Shown piece by piece: positions 51,169-60,290 of a stretch of DNA of 64,000 nucleotides. Position numbers and translations under genes: made by a program. This stretch comes from Deltaproteobacteria bacterium (GTDB taxonomy: Bacteria > Desulfobacterota > Desulfobacteria > Desulfobacterales > C00003060). Location of the stretch: positions 1-64,000 of the forward strand of contig JAFGFW010000137.1 of assembly GCA_016930875.1 (NCBI GenBank). The letters run 5' to 3'. Below the pieces are notes generated by a model. The model worked only from the letters and a program-made list of their open reading frames with translations, searched no databases and was not told the DNA's origin. Every line of letters begins with the position of its first letter. Position 1 is the first letter of the stretch.

Positions 51169-52047
51169 TCAATTTGAGACAAGAGCCCGGAGTCGTTCCA
51201 GGTTCAGGCAATCGTAGTCCGTCAGGCCGTTTTTTTTCGGTGTTTCAAGGATCTTGGGAACAGCCTTTAGCCTGGGGTCGTTCATGATGAACCGGAAGGC
51301 GTCTATGCCTATGGCTCCCTTTCCGATGTGTTCGTGTCGGTCGACCCTGCTCCCCAGTTCTTTCTTAGAGTCATTCACATGAATAACACGTAGAAGTTTA
51401 AGGCCTATGACTTCATCAAATTCCCTCATAGTCTGTTCATAGGTGTTTTTTTTACGCAAATCATAGCCTGCTGCAAACACGTGGCATGTGTCAAAACAAA
51501 ATCCCACCATGTCTTTTTCTTCTATCATGTGATAAATGGCGGCCAACTGCTCGAATGTGCAGCCAAGGTTTGATCCCTGGCCGGCCGTGGTTTCAAGAAG
51601 AAGCCTGCAGCGGGCCTCAGGAACTTTTTCAAATGCCCTGTTGATGCATCGTGCAATTCGCCGCAACCCTTTTTCCTCCCCGGTCCCCATGTTGGCGCCC
51701 GGGTGGATGATGACATAGGGTATGCCGAGTTGAGATGATCGCCTAAGCTCGTGCTGAAGCGCCTCTTGGGACCTTTCATATTTGTTGCGATCAGGGGAGG
51801 CCGGATTGATCAAATAGGCAGCATGGGAGCAGATGAACTTTACCCCGCTCTTCTTCCTTGCAAGATCGAACTGTTGAACATCTTGAGCAGAGAGCCGTCG
51901 CTCCTCCCAGGTAGTAGGATTTTTTGTGAACATCTGCAAGGCCGTGCACCCGTATTCAGAGGCAGTTAGCACGGCATTGTGCAGACCGCCTGCTATGGAA
52001 AAATGGGCGCCAAGAAGGATCCCCTCGGGTTTCTTTGTAAGATGCAT
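51169..52047 (-). CDS. nfo: Endonuclease IV
   Basis: A 292-residue AP endonuclease. 'GAHFSIAGGLHNAV', 'MFTKNPTTWEER', 'SHAAYLINPASPD', 'VIHPGANMG', 'LLLETTAGQGSNLG', 'GFCFDTCHVFAAGYD' and 'VIHVNDSKKELGSRVDRHEHIGKGAIG' contain the His, Glu and Asp residues that bind three zinc ions. It cuts abasic sites independently of exonuclease III, encoded 2.5 kb away. The long open extension upstream (59 residues before Met at 52047) aligns with nothing in the family; Met at 52065 is a possible alternative. The 52048-52395 interval contains no other gene I can support. Confidence 0.93.
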   Translation of the reverse strand: MHLTKKPEGILLGAHFSIAGGLHNAVLTASEYGCTALQMFTKNPTTWEERRLSAQDVQQFDLARKKSGVKFICSHAAYLINPASPDRNKYERSQEALQHELRRSSQLGIPYVIIHPGANMGTGEEKGLRRIARCINRAFEKVPEARCRLLLETTAGQGSNLGCTFEQLAAIYHMIEEKDMVGFCFDTCHVFAAGYDLRKKNTYEQTMREFDEVIGLKLLRVIHVNDSKKELGSRVDRHEHIGKGAIGIDAFRFIMNDPRLKAVPKILETPKKNGLTDYDCLNLERLRALVSN

Positions 52048-52395
52048 GTTTTTGCCTGGCGTCATAAGCGACCGTGGCCATCTCGAAAATCCTGCGGGAG
52101 CTATTTTCGATGGGGCGCTTTTGACAAAATCCCCCAAAATGGGGCTTAAGACAAGCACTTTTTGTTGGATCTTGATCTCAATGAGGGCAACATGGAAGGG
52201 ATTTTCGACAATCAGTCTGGGCAAATCAAAGAGGGTAATCTAACCCCTCGGCATTATTCCATTATTTGTGTGTCGCAATGAGGAGGCAAAAAAAGTCGAA
52301 AACCTGTGTTCGACAATCTGTGCTAACCAACAACCTTTTGAATTAACAGAGTTTTCGGCAGCAGGCATTCTTGCATACTCGAAAAACCTAGTGAT

Positions 52396-52874
52396 TCAAT
52401 CGGTTTCCGATTTCTCATAATCCGCATTCTGGGCTATAGCACTTTCTAAAAGAGATTTTCCCTTCTCGAAGCATCGCTGAGCAATCTGCTTTGTTAGAGT
52501 CGGCTGATAGTTGACGGCCATCTGAAACAAGCGGGTGCCTCTTTGCCCTGACCCTTTTCCAAGGAATCAAAGCCCGCTTTCTTACATCTTTGAGCGATCA
52601 TTGCCTTGTAGTCAGTGTTGAAGGCCACAGCGCTGGAAAACCTGTCATCCGCTCCACTGTAATTACCAGTATGAAAATAGCAGAGGCCAAGCTGAAAATG
52701 GGCCTCTGCATCAGCCGGCTTGTCATTTATCCTCTTATCCAAAAGCTCGATAGCTTTCGGATACATCCCTGCTTTCATAAACTCCTTGGCCTTGTCCACG
52801 TCACCGTTCCAAAAAGCGTGGGATGGAAAGGCAAACAAAACAAATGCCGCCGTCAACAACAGATGTCTTATCAT
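52396..52874 (-). pseudogene. Signal-peptide TPR protein interrupted by a frameshift
   Basis: The start reads MIRHLLLTAAFVLFAFPSHAFWNG (signal peptide), then TPR-like 'AKEFMKAGMYPKAIELLDKRI' and 'AEAHFQLGLCYFHTGNYSGAD', then the frame goes wrong near 52541-52546. Adding one A to an AAA run there restores 'GTRLFQMAVNYQPTLTKQIAQRCFEKGKSLLES…YEKSETD' to a TGA at 52396. The C-terminal repeat (AQRC..) also appears earlier as AQRCKKAG, which supports the corrected frame. Either a real pseudogene or a one-base sequencing error. Function unknown; it would be periplasmic. Confidence 0.7.
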
Positions 52875-52890
52875 TTTTCTAGTTCCCTGC

Positions 52891-53119
52891 TTATCTTTGC
52901 TTTAGAAATTCCTCTACGGTCAAACCAATATCTCTTGCTATCTCTTTCAATAATATTGGCGATATGTCTCTTTTCCTTGATGAACAGGAACTGTCGTACG
53001 CCTTCCATCTTCATGGCTGTATTGCTTGTGAGAACCTCTTTGAGGTACCTCTGTGAACCCTGATTTTTAAGAACAGATATGACTTCACGCGGCTTTAAGA
53101 CAGGAGGTTTTCCCATCAT
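52891..53119 (-). pseudogene. hicA: HicA-type toxin gene with two frameshifts
   Basis: The start MMGKPPVLKPREVISVLKNQG matches HicA. Inserting a T after the GG of 'CAGGGTTCAC' gives 'FTEVPQRGSHKQYSHEDGRRTTVPVHQGK', which contains the GSHxx(Y) catalytic His strand of HicA, and a second one-base addition in an AAAA run near 52985 gives 'RDISPILLKEIARDIGLTVEEFLKQR', the normal end. Two corrections in homopolymers give a textbook HicA mRNA-cleaving toxin of about 75 residues. As written it is not translatable. hicB lies immediately upstream on the same strand. Confidence 0.75.
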
Positions 53120-53317
53120 GAAGCAACCATTATGTTTTGAGTGCCTATGAATTCACTGTCAAACTCAGGCTCACCGTCATCGAGTAACATCTCTGTAACT
53201 TCTTGGAGGTTCTCTTTCAATTCATCCAGTGTTGCTCCTTGAGAATGTGCTCCGGGAAAACCAAGAACATATCCAACATATAGTCCTGTATCTGAACCCT
53301 ACAACGACGTTTACCAC
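53116..53317 (-). pseudogene. hicB: HicB-type antitoxin gene with one frameshift
   Basis: Reading SDTGLYVGYVLGFPGAHSQGATLDELKENLQEVTEML..EPEFDSEF matches HicB, in which GxH(S/T)QGxTxxE is the hallmark. The upstream frame VNVVVG, starting with GTG at 53317, joins it after removal of one base in the GGGTT run near 53297-53303. The stop overlaps the hicA start. With the correction the antitoxin would be about 66 residues. A palindromic repeat lies 3 bases upstream of the start. Confidence 0.6.
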
Positions 53318-53320
53318 TCC

Positions 53321-53347
53321 GTCATTCCGGCGAAAGCCGGAATCCAG
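53321..53347. repeat. REP-like palindromic repeat
   Basis: GTCATTCCGGCGAAAGCCGGAATCCAG has an 8-bp perfect stem (ATTCCGGC/GCCGGAAT) around a GAAA loop. Very similar repeats are widespread in bacterial genomes. It lies directly upstream of hicB. The remaining 53348-53613 is non-coding, AT-rich near 53505, and shows no other element. Confidence 0.75.
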
Positions 53348-53613
53348 TCAGAACGATCTATTTAACATCACAAAACGCTGATCCGTTCAAGAGCTCAAAC
53401 TCGGTTTAGCACGGTAACGTCAAAGTCGGTGCCAAATTGCTAATATTGGACGGTTATGGGAGTCTCAAAATTCGTGCTTGGAATTTGTGGCATTTTGATT
53501 CATTATATAATTTTTGTCAATTCAGGCGGTTAGTTGTCTAAATGACGTGGGCCTGAATTCCAATACTGCATGTTTGATTTTTGAACGAAAAAGGGTATTC
53601 TTATGTTTTTACC

Positions 53614-54615
53614 ATGAAAAAAGATCGAGACAAAATGGAAAGTGTAGAACCCGTCAAGGTTCCCATTGAGGATGTTCTCGACCTGCACACGTTTGTTCCC
53701 AAGGAAATCCCCGGCCTTTTGGAAGAGTACCTGGCTGCGTGTCGGGAAGCCGGGATCTGTTCGGTGAGGATTATCCACGGCAAGGGCCGGGGGGCTTTGA
53801 AAAATCGGGTTCGTGGCCTTCTCAAGAAGCTTTCCATTGTCGCATCCTTTTCAGACGCCCCGGCTTCTGCGGGAGGCTGGGGGGCAACAATTGTGGAACT
53901 CAACAGGGGGCCTGGGGTCCAGCCACAGGAATGGGCTCGCTTTCCAGACCATATTGAGCAAGGCGCAAAGGCCATGCAGGCGGGTCTGGATCGGTCCCAA
54001 CTTGCCCGGTTTGGCCTTCATGCCAAAGAGCTTCTGGAGTGGAATCGATTTGCGGGTCTCACAGCCATTAGAAATCCCAGAGAAATGGCAGAAAAACTTT
54101 TTCTGGACAGTTTTTCTCTACCGCCTTTTATCCCAACGGCATGCCGTGTCCTGGACATCGGCTCGGGCGGCGGTTTTCCGGGAGTGCCTCTGAAGGTGAT
54201 ACGTCCCGACTTACGTCTCACTCTCATTGATGGATCAAGAAAAAAGGTCAACTTCCTGAAGCATGTCATAAGGACCATGGGCCTGGAAGATATAGAGGCC
54301 CGTCAGATTCGGGCTGAAGAACTTGCCAGAGATATTTATGCGGAGGCTTGTCGTTATGATGCAATTGTATCTAAAGCGGTTTCTAAGCTGGAGGGGCTTA
54401 TTGACCTGGCCCTACCTTTGTTGCGGGAAACGGGTGTAATTGTGGCCATGAAGGGGGAGTGCGTGGAGGAAGAGCTTAAAGCTGCAGAGCCTAAAATCAA
54501 GAGACTGGCCCTCAGTCTGGAAAAGAAAGAATACAGCCTCCCTCTGCTTGGAACCAAGAGAAACCTTGTTGTTATGAGAAGGAGGCCGAGTCCGGAGGTT
54601 GAATGTTTCACGTGA
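53614..54615 (+). CDS. rsmG: Fusion: Smr domain and 16S rRNA (guanine-527-N7)-methyltransferase RsmG
   Basis: A 333-residue protein. The first ~110 residues form an Smr domain: 'VLDLHTFVPKEIPGLLEEYL', 'VRIIHGKGRGALKNRVRGLL' (HGKG) and 'GGWGATIVEL'. From about 115 the sequence is RsmG: 'LLEWNRFAGLTAIR', 'VLDIGSGGGFPGVPLKVIRPDLRLTLIDGSRKK' (SAM-binding), 'DAIVSKAVSKL' and 'LLGTKRNLVVMRR'. RsmG methylates G527 of 16S rRNA; Smr domains act as nucleases or RNA-binding modules on stalled ribosomes. A combined protein is unusual. The ATG at 53614 was chosen; TTG at 53581 is possible. A parS site covers the last codons and the stop. Confidence 0.9.
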   Translation: MKKDRDKMESVEPVKVPIEDVLDLHTFVPKEIPGLLEEYLAACREAGICSVRIIHGKGRGALKNRVRGLLKKLSIVASFSDAPASAGGWGATIVELNRGPGVQPQEWARFPDHIEQGAKAMQAGLDRSQLARFGLHAKELLEWNRFAGLTAIRNPREMAEKLFLDSFSLPPFIPTACRVLDIGSGGGFPGVPLKVIRPDLRLTLIDGSRKKVNFLKHVIRTMGLEDIEARQIRAEELARDIYAEACRYDAIVSKAVSKLEGLIDLALPLLRETGVIVAMKGECVEEELKAAEPKIKRLALSLEKKEYSLPLLGTKRNLVVMRRRPSPEVECFT

Positions 54616-54619
54616 AACA
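54604..54619. promoter_or_regulatory. parS centromere site
   Basis: TGTTTCACGTGAAACA is a perfect match to the chromosomal parS consensus TGTTNCACGTGAAACA and extends to a 20-base palindrome (54602-54621). It overlaps the end of rsmG. ParB binds such sites to start chromosome segregation, and they cluster near the origin. parA and parB are not in the window. Confidence 0.9.
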
Positions 54620-54844
54620 TTGTCTCCTGCCTTCATTCTTCACTGAAATACTGTTTGAGGGCGTTAGCCCGAGTTTTTGCAATTCAGCCAGGCGAATCGA
54701 AAATCCCAAAATTGCTCACAGGAGTGAGTAAAATCCGGGTTTTTTCAAAAGGCTAAACTCCTACGGCACTTATAAGTTTCCCAAGCGCCCGGGCCCTTCA
54801 AGGGGCAGATCAGGGCCAAGTCCTCTGGCGTGGATTCTTTACTT

Positions 54845-56221
54845 TCACCCTGCATATTCTATGGCCTGCCTCTTCAGGATGTCGTAGTAGGTCACCACCC
54901 TGCGTACCTGGAAGACGGGCTCTGCTCCGCGGCAGTAACCGTATTTGCTCTTCTTGTAGTACTTGCGCTGGCGCAACAATGGTAAAGTCTCTTCCAGGGA
55001 AGACCACTTGTTCGGGTCAAGTCTCATGCCAGAGGCTATCCTCCGTGCGTCCATAACATGTCCCCTGCCAACATTATAGGCGGCAACGGCAATAAGGCTC
55101 CTGTCCGGATCAGGAGTCTCGTCAAACAGGTCATAGAGCTTTTTCAGGTACCTGGTCCCTCCCATGATGCTCTGGTATGGGTCGAGCCGATTCTTGATCC
55201 CCAGCTCCTTCGCAGTGGGCAGGGTCAACTGCATGAGCCCTCTGACGCCGGAAAAGCTTTTCGCCCAAGGCCTGAATTGCGATTCCTGGTAGATTAGGGC
55301 AGCAATAAACCGCCAGTCAAATCCGTAAGTCTCCGCCGCTTTCTTGATGGTTTTCTCGTACCTGGGAAGGCGGGTCTTAATCCTTTCCTGAAATTTTTTG
55401 ACATTCAGATGGTCGAACCTTTCGAGGTAGGCATAGTAACGATTATATATGTCCTTGTACGTGCCATCACGTTCAATGGTCTCCAAGAACTCATTGATCT
55501 TGTCCAGAAGAGAGCGCTCTCCTTTTTTCACAGCCCAGCCTAAAGACTGCTGTTTTTCGATGGGAAAGGCAATGCGAATATCCGGATAGTAACGTCGATT
55601 CATGAGCGCCACATTTGAGTCAGCTATGGTTACTTCGATCTTGCGTTGTGCTACGGCTTCAACAAGATCTTCCGTCGGAACATTATCGTGTGCTGTAATC
55701 GTGACATCCAGGCCCTTGCGTTTCAGTGCCACCAGTCTTTCCTCATAGGAAGTCCCGGCCCGCACATGGATCGTCAGCCCCTCCAGATCACCAATGTTTT
55801 TTATTCCAGTGTTTTTTTTGTGGATGACGACCATCTGCTGAACGGGGAGGTACCCTTTTGCAAAATCCGCCACTCTTTCCCTGGAAGGTATTTTGGTCAT
55901 TCCGGCCGCCACGAAATCCACGGACCCATTGCTCAGCAAGGGGAGAATCTGATTCCAGGATTCAGCCACTTTCACTTTCAAATCAACGCCCAGAAAATCG
56001 GCAAAGGCCTTTGCAAGGTCGTATTCAAAACCCATGTTCTGATCGCGGTATGAATAATAGCAATGTGCGTTGTTGCGGGTTACCATGGTAACTGTCCCTG
56101 ATTTTCGGATTTCCTCCAGCGCCATATCGCGAGAACAGGCAGCCGAAAAAAGAGGACCGACAAGCAGAAGAGCAAAAAGCGCCTTCAAAGTTGGGAGTGC
56201 ATTTTTTCCGAATTTCATCAC
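54845..56221 (-). CDS. mltF: Membrane-bound lytic murein transglycosylase F
   Basis: A 458-residue lipoprotein-like protein. It has a signal sequence ending with 'SAACSRD' (lipobox-like LxxC), a solute-binding (SBP_bac_3) domain to about residue 265 (…VTMVTRNNAHCYYSYRD, 'FDYDLA'-like residues), and an SLT domain at about 290-430 with catalytic Glu in 'ALIYQESQFRPWA' and 'GVRGLMQL', 'AVAAYNVGRGHV'. It cleaves peptidoglycan glycan strands to make anhydromuropeptides. The start overlaps the upstream degP stop by 4 bases. Confidence 0.93.
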   Translation of the reverse strand: MMKFGKNALPTLKALFALLLVGPLFSAACSRDMALEEIRKSGTVTMVTRNNAHCYYSYRDQNMGFEYDLAKAFADFLGVDLKVKVAESWNQILPLLSNGSVDFVAAGMTKIPSRERVADFAKGYLPVQQMVVIHKKNTGIKNIGDLEGLTIHVRAGTSYEERLVALKRKGLDVTITAHDNVPTEDLVEAVAQRKIEVTIADSNVALMNRRYYPDIRIAFPIEKQQSLGWAVKKGERSLLDKINEFLETIERDGTYKDIYNRYYAYLERFDHLNVKKFQERIKTRLPRYEKTIKKAAETYGFDWRFIAALIYQESQFRPWAKSFSGVRGLMQLTLPTAKELGIKNRLDPYQSIMGGTRYLKKLYDLFDETPDPDRSLIAVAAYNVGRGHVMDARRIASGMRLDPNKWSSLEETLPLLRQRKYYKKSKYGYCRGAEPVFQVRRVVTYYDILKRQAIEYAG

Positions 56222-57642
56222 TGCAGTTTAACCGTGACGTAATACTGCTGACTGCCTCGCTGTATCAGGAAGACCGCTGATTCCTTGAGCCGATACTTGA
56301 TCACGGCCTTCTTGAAATCATTCAGGTCTTTTACCACCACATCGTTGATCCTGCGGATGACATCACCGCTTCGCGCGCCGATTCTATCCAGATACGAGCC
56401 TGAGCGCAGTTCGGTTACCATTACCCCGTCTTTTGCTGCTATCCTAAATCTGAGACGCAGAATTGTGGATATCTCCTGCATTCGTACACCAAGAAACTCA
56501 TATGCCCATTCTTCGGCCAGCTCTTCAGGGAATGTGCGGGAACGAACCTGAATGACATGAGATTCGTCATCCTTCCACACCGTTAATGGAATTACGTCTT
56601 CCGCGGCAAAATTTCTGATCAAGGCGAGGTAGGTCTCTTTGGAAGTCACTCGCTTCCTCCCGACGGCAGTCACCACATGGCCAGGTCGAAGACCTGCTTC
56701 ATAGGCAGGGCTGTCTTTTGTAACATCAGACACGAGAACGCCCTTTCCCTGTGGCGTCTTGAAGTAGCGCGTAAGCCTCAGGTCAAGATCCTGGACGGAT
56801 AGACCGAGCCAAGCGATGTGCACCTCGCCGTATTTTATGAGATCATCCATGACCCGCCTGGCCTTATTGATGGGTATGGCAAAACCTATCCCCTGGGCCT
56901 TTGAATAGATAGCGGTGTTGATCCCGATGAGGTCGCCGTTGATGTTTAGAATGGGGCCCCCGCTGTTGCCAGGATTGATGGAAGCGTCGGTCTGTATAAA
57001 ATCCCTATAGGTACGGTCCTCTGCCTGAACAGAACGGTTCAACGCACTTATGACGCCCGTAGTTACTGTGTGGGAAAACCCGAATGGATTGCCAATAGCA
57101 ATGACGGTTTCTCCAATCATAAGGTCATCAGAATTGCCCATCTCAATGGCCGGCAATGTTTCATCGGATTGTATTTTCAAGACAGCCAAGTCAAAATCCG
57201 GCGCCGCCCCCACCAGTTCGGCTTGAAACTCCCGCTCATCTCTAAGCACCACCTTGATCTCAGTGCTTCTCGCGATCACGTGCTCGTTGGTCAGTATGTA
57301 GCCCCGTTCTCCGTCAATGATCACTCCTGAGCCCAGGCTGGTTCCTTTGTAACGCCGCCGGTAACGGGGTTCAAAGAAATCCCTGAAAAAAGAATCAAAG
57401 AAGGGATCAACGCGAGAATCAAAGAAGGGATTGGAGCGCTGAGCTACTTCATATTCGCTGCTAATATTAACTACGGCCAGACTAACCTTCCTCACAGCCT
57501 TAACAACTGCACTTTCTCGCGAATAAGAAGCAGACCAGCAGTCGCCCGATATCGCGATAACCATGCCTAGAACCATGAAAAGGACTGCAAGCTTAGGACA
57601 ACGACGTCGAAAGTCATTCATCTGAAGAGACACCTCTTTCAT
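56218..57642 (-). CDS. degP: Do/DegP-type serine endoprotease
   Basis: A 474-residue periplasmic protease. After a signal peptide (about residues 15-38) the trypsin-like domain has the triad: His in 'LTNEHV', Asp in 'DFDLAVLKI', Ser in 'NPGNSGGPI'. Two PDZ domains follow ('LGLSVQDLD' region and 'GVRMQEI' region). It degrades or refolds misfolded exported proteins. The ATG at 57642 is used; Met at 57621 is an alternative. It is cotranslated with mltF (ATGA overlap). A divergent promoter region separates it from the B12/radical SAM gene. Confidence 0.92.
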   Translation of the reverse strand: MKEVSLQMNDFRRRCPKLAVLFMVLGMVIAISGDCWSASYSRESAVVKAVRKVSLAVVNISSEYEVAQRSNPFFDSRVDPFFDSFFRDFFEPRYRRRYKGTSLGSGVIIDGERGYILTNEHVIARSTEIKVVLRDEREFQAELVGAAPDFDLAVLKIQSDETLPAIEMGNSDDLMIGETVIAIGNPFGFSHTVTTGVISALNRSVQAEDRTYRDFIQTDASINPGNSGGPILNINGDLIGINTAIYSKAQGIGFAIPINKARRVMDDLIKYGEVHIAWLGLSVQDLDLRLTRYFKTPQGKGVLVSDVTKDSPAYEAGLRPGHVVTAVGRKRVTSKETYLALIRNFAAEDVIPLTVWKDDESHVIQVRSRTFPEELAEEWAYEFLGVRMQEISTILRLRFRIAAKDGVMVTELRSGSYLDRIGARSGDVIRRINDVVVKDLNDFKKAVIKYRLKESAVFLIQRGSQQYYVTVKLQ

Positions 57643-57664
57643 CTCAAACCTTTGCTATCGTCAC

Positions 57665-57699
57665 TTGACAGACTATCTTGAGTCGCTACAATAAGCGAC
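57665..57699 (+). promoter_or_regulatory. Promoter with an overlapping inverted-repeat operator
   Basis: TTGACA (57665-57670), a 16-base spacer and TACAAT (57687-57692). GTCGCT-n6-AGCGAC (57682-57699) covers the -10 box. Drives the B12-binding radical SAM gene. Confidence 0.65.
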
Positions 57700-57716
57700 A
57701 CGATACGTAGCGTCAA

Positions 57717-57746
57717 AAGGGGGATCTTTCAAAGAAGATCTCCCTT
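57717..57746 (+). terminator. Terminator-like hairpin in the leader of the radical SAM gene
   Basis: AAGGGGGATCTT-tcaaag-AAGATCTCCCTT (12 bp, one G-T pair), then TTTAT. It lies between promoter and start, so it may act as an attenuator; an alternative is a terminator for a shorter transcript. Confidence 0.5.
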
Positions 57747-57779
57747 TATCGCTGTGAAGAGATTGATAACAGGGAAACC

Positions 57780-60290
57780 ATGAGCCGTCAATCCTTGGAA
57801 GATATATTGCCACTCGTTCGCCATTCGAGCCATTACCTGGGCTCGGAAGTCAACGCTATCCGAAAGGACCCGGGGCAGGTGCGGCTCCGAGTCGCTCTGG
57901 CCTTTCCAGACCTCTACGAGGTGGGAATGTCTCATGTGGGCATTCAAATACTATACCATATTCTGAATGCCCAAAAAGGCATAGCAGCGGAAAGGGTGTT
58001 TGCCCCGGGTCTTGATCTGGAAGCCGAGCTTCGGGCCACCCACACTTCCTTATGCTCCCTTGAAACGCATACCCCCCTTTCAGATTTTGACATCATAGGC
58101 TTCAGCCTGTTGTATGAGCTTAATTTTACAAATATTTTAAGCATGTTAGGCCTATCGGACATTCCGTTTTATTCAAGAAACCGTGGAAATTCGCATCCTT
58201 TTGTGCTGGGCGGTGGCCCCTGCACGTTCAATCCAGAGCCTCTGGCCGACTTTTTCGACGCCATAGTCATAGGAGATGGTGAAGAAGTGGTGGTTGAGCT
58301 GGTAGAGTTATTACTGGAATGGAAAGAGGGGGGAGGAAACGATCGGCAAAAACTTCTTGAACGGTGGTCGAGGTTACAGGGCGTTTATGTCCCTTCTTTT
58401 TTTAGACCAGATTGGGACTCCATGGGTTTGCAGGCGCTCACGCCCCGATTTTCCAGCCATAACACTGTGCATAAGGCCCTCGTTTGCGATCTCAACAAGG
58501 TCCCGTATCCGGATCGTCCTGTGATAGGCTTTGGAAAACCCATCCACGACAGGCTCAGCCTGGAGATCTGCCGTGGATGCACAAGAGGATGCCGGTTTTG
58601 CCAGGCCGGGATGATTTATCGTCCTGTGCGAGAGCGTGCTCCTGACAAGGTTTTGGCCCTGGCGGAAAGGGCGCTGGCCAATACGGGATATGACGATCTT
58701 TCTCTTCTATCTCTCAGCACAGGTGACTACGGCGCTATCCAGGTCTTGATGGAGCGGCTAATGAACCGATGCGAGCCGGAAAAGATTGCTGTCTCGCTAC
58801 CTTCTCTTCGCGTTGGAAGTCTGACTCAGTCGCTCATGGCCCAGATCAAGCGCGTCAGAAAGACAGGCTTTACAATAGCCCCGGAGGCTGGAAGCCAGCG
58901 GCTGCGTGACGTTATCAACAAGAATATCACTGAGCGAGATCTCAAAGAAACACTCCAGAATGCCTTTGGACTGGGCTGGCAGCTAATCAAGCTCTACTTC
59001 ATGATCGGCCTTCCAACAGAGACGCAAGAGGACCTGGATGCCATTGTTGAACTGGTGAGAGATCTTCAAAATCTTCGTATTCCGGGCGTGCGCAGAAAAA
59101 ATATTACTGTCAGTGTTTCCACCTTTATTCCAAAGGCGCACACGCCATTTCAGTGGCGCCCTCAGATCTCGGCGGCCGAGAGCAGAGAAAAGATCCACAT
59201 GCTTCGAGGCAAGCTAAGGGGACGGGGGCTCCGTTTCAAGTGGCAAGACCCGGAGATGAGCATCCTTGAAGGACTTTGGGCGAGGGGGGACAGGCGGTTG
59301 AGTCCCTTGTTGGTTAAGGCCTATGAAATGGGCTGCCGTTTTGATGGTTGGAGTGACCAGTTTCAATACAAACGATGGCAAGAGGCTATCGAGGCCTGCA
59401 GCGTGGACCTTGATTCTTACACGACCCGACCCCGTGATTTTTCAGAGTCCCTCCCCTGGGATCACATTGATTCCGGGGTTTCCAAGGAGTTTCTGAAGCA
59501 GGAGTGGGAAAGGGCGCTAGCAGGAGGTTATACTCCGGACTGCCGCCAGGGCGAGTGTAACCTGTGCGGGGTTTGCGACTTCGAAGCCGTAAAGCCTGTG
59601 ACCTTTGGGGCAGAACCTGGGACCCGGATTCGCCACCATATTGACAAGACTCACAAAACGCCTGTGTTTAGGAAGATGCAAATCTCTTATGCCAAGCGCG
59701 GTCCGGCTAAGTATTTTGGCCACCTGGAGCTTGTCAAAATCATGATGCGCGCTTTCAGGCGAGCCAGAGTCCCTTTGAGATTTACAGAGGGGTTTCACCC
59801 TGCGCCAAAGGTTTCCTTTGAATCCCCGCTTCCAGTTGGCATAGAGAGCACCGAAGAGCACTTTCAAGTCGAGACGCCGTTCCATGTGCAACCAGAATCA
59901 CTGATCGAGCGTGTTAACGAACAACTGCCGGAGGGCCTCATCATCACTGCTTGCGCCACGGTCTTTCAGCGCTTGCCAGCAGAAACGGCCAGAATCTGTC
60001 ACTACACCATCAGCCTGAAAGAAGCTTTGTTTTCCGAAGAAAAACTCAAAGATTTCTTGGAGAGTCCGGCAGCGCCTCTAACCAAGAAAAATCGAAAGGG
60101 CCGCGTCAAAACCATCGATCTGAAGCAAGCTGTCCGAGAACTGCAGCTTGTATCTTCCACAACGGCAAGAATGACGCTGAGCACGTTGCCCGGAAATCAC
60201 GTGAGACCCACAGATGCCCTTGGTCATATTTTCGGCCTTTCAGAGAGAAACCTCATGCTTGCGACTATTATTAAGGAGCCTGCAGGGTAA
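57780..60290 (+). CDS. B12-binding/radical SAM protein with DUF2344 (TIGR03960/03936-like)
   Basis: An 836-residue protein. The N-terminal ~200 residues are a cobalamin-binding-like domain without the usual His ligand, then a radical SAM core with 'EICRGCTRGCRFCQAGMIYRPVRER' (CxxxxxxCxxC arrangement), then the linked region 'ADRRLSPLLVKAY'-type residues, and from about 635 the DUF2344 domain ('YAKRGPAKYFGHLELVKIMMRAFRRARVP..FTEGFHPAPKVSF'). This combined protein is common in deltaproteobacteria and often lies beside ribonuclease G (rng) and ribosomal genes, which are not in the window. Its substrate is unknown; an RNA role is suspected from the fusion partner. The stop codon lies in a palindromic repeat (60282-60451). 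Confidence 0.85.
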   Translation: MSRQSLEDILPLVRHSSHYLGSEVNAIRKDPGQVRLRVALAFPDLYEVGMSHVGIQILYHILNAQKGIAAERVFAPGLDLEAELRATHTSLCSLETHTPLSDFDIIGFSLLYELNFTNILSMLGLSDIPFYSRNRGNSHPFVLGGGPCTFNPEPLADFFDAIVIGDGEEVVVELVELLLEWKEGGGNDRQKLLERWSRLQGVYVPSFFRPDWDSMGLQALTPRFSSHNTVHKALVCDLNKVPYPDRPVIGFGKPIHDRLSLEICRGCTRGCRFCQAGMIYRPVRERAPDKVLALAERALANTGYDDLSLLSLSTGDYGAIQVLMERLMNRCEPEKIAVSLPSLRVGSLTQSLMAQIKRVRKTGFTIAPEAGSQRLRDVINKNITERDLKETLQNAFGLGWQLIKLYFMIGLPTETQEDLDAIVELVRDLQNLRIPGVRRKNITVSVSTFIPKAHTPFQWRPQISAAESREKIHMLRGKLRGRGLRFKWQDPEMSILEGLWARGDRRLSPLLVKAYEMGCRFDGWSDQFQYKRWQEAIEACSVDLDSYTTRPRDFSESLPWDHIDSGVSKEFLKQEWERALAGGYTPDCRQGECNLCGVCDFEAVKPVTFGAEPGTRIRHHIDKTHKTPVFRKMQISYAKRGPAKYFGHLELVKIMMRAFRRARVPLRFTEGFHPAPKVSFESPLPVGIESTEEHFQVETPFHVQPESLIERVNEQLPEGLIITACATVFQRLPAETARICHYTISLKEALFSEEKLKDFLESPAAPLTKKNRKGRVKTIDLKQAVRELQLVSSTTARMTLSTLPGNHVRPTDALGHIFGLSERNLMLATIIKEPAG

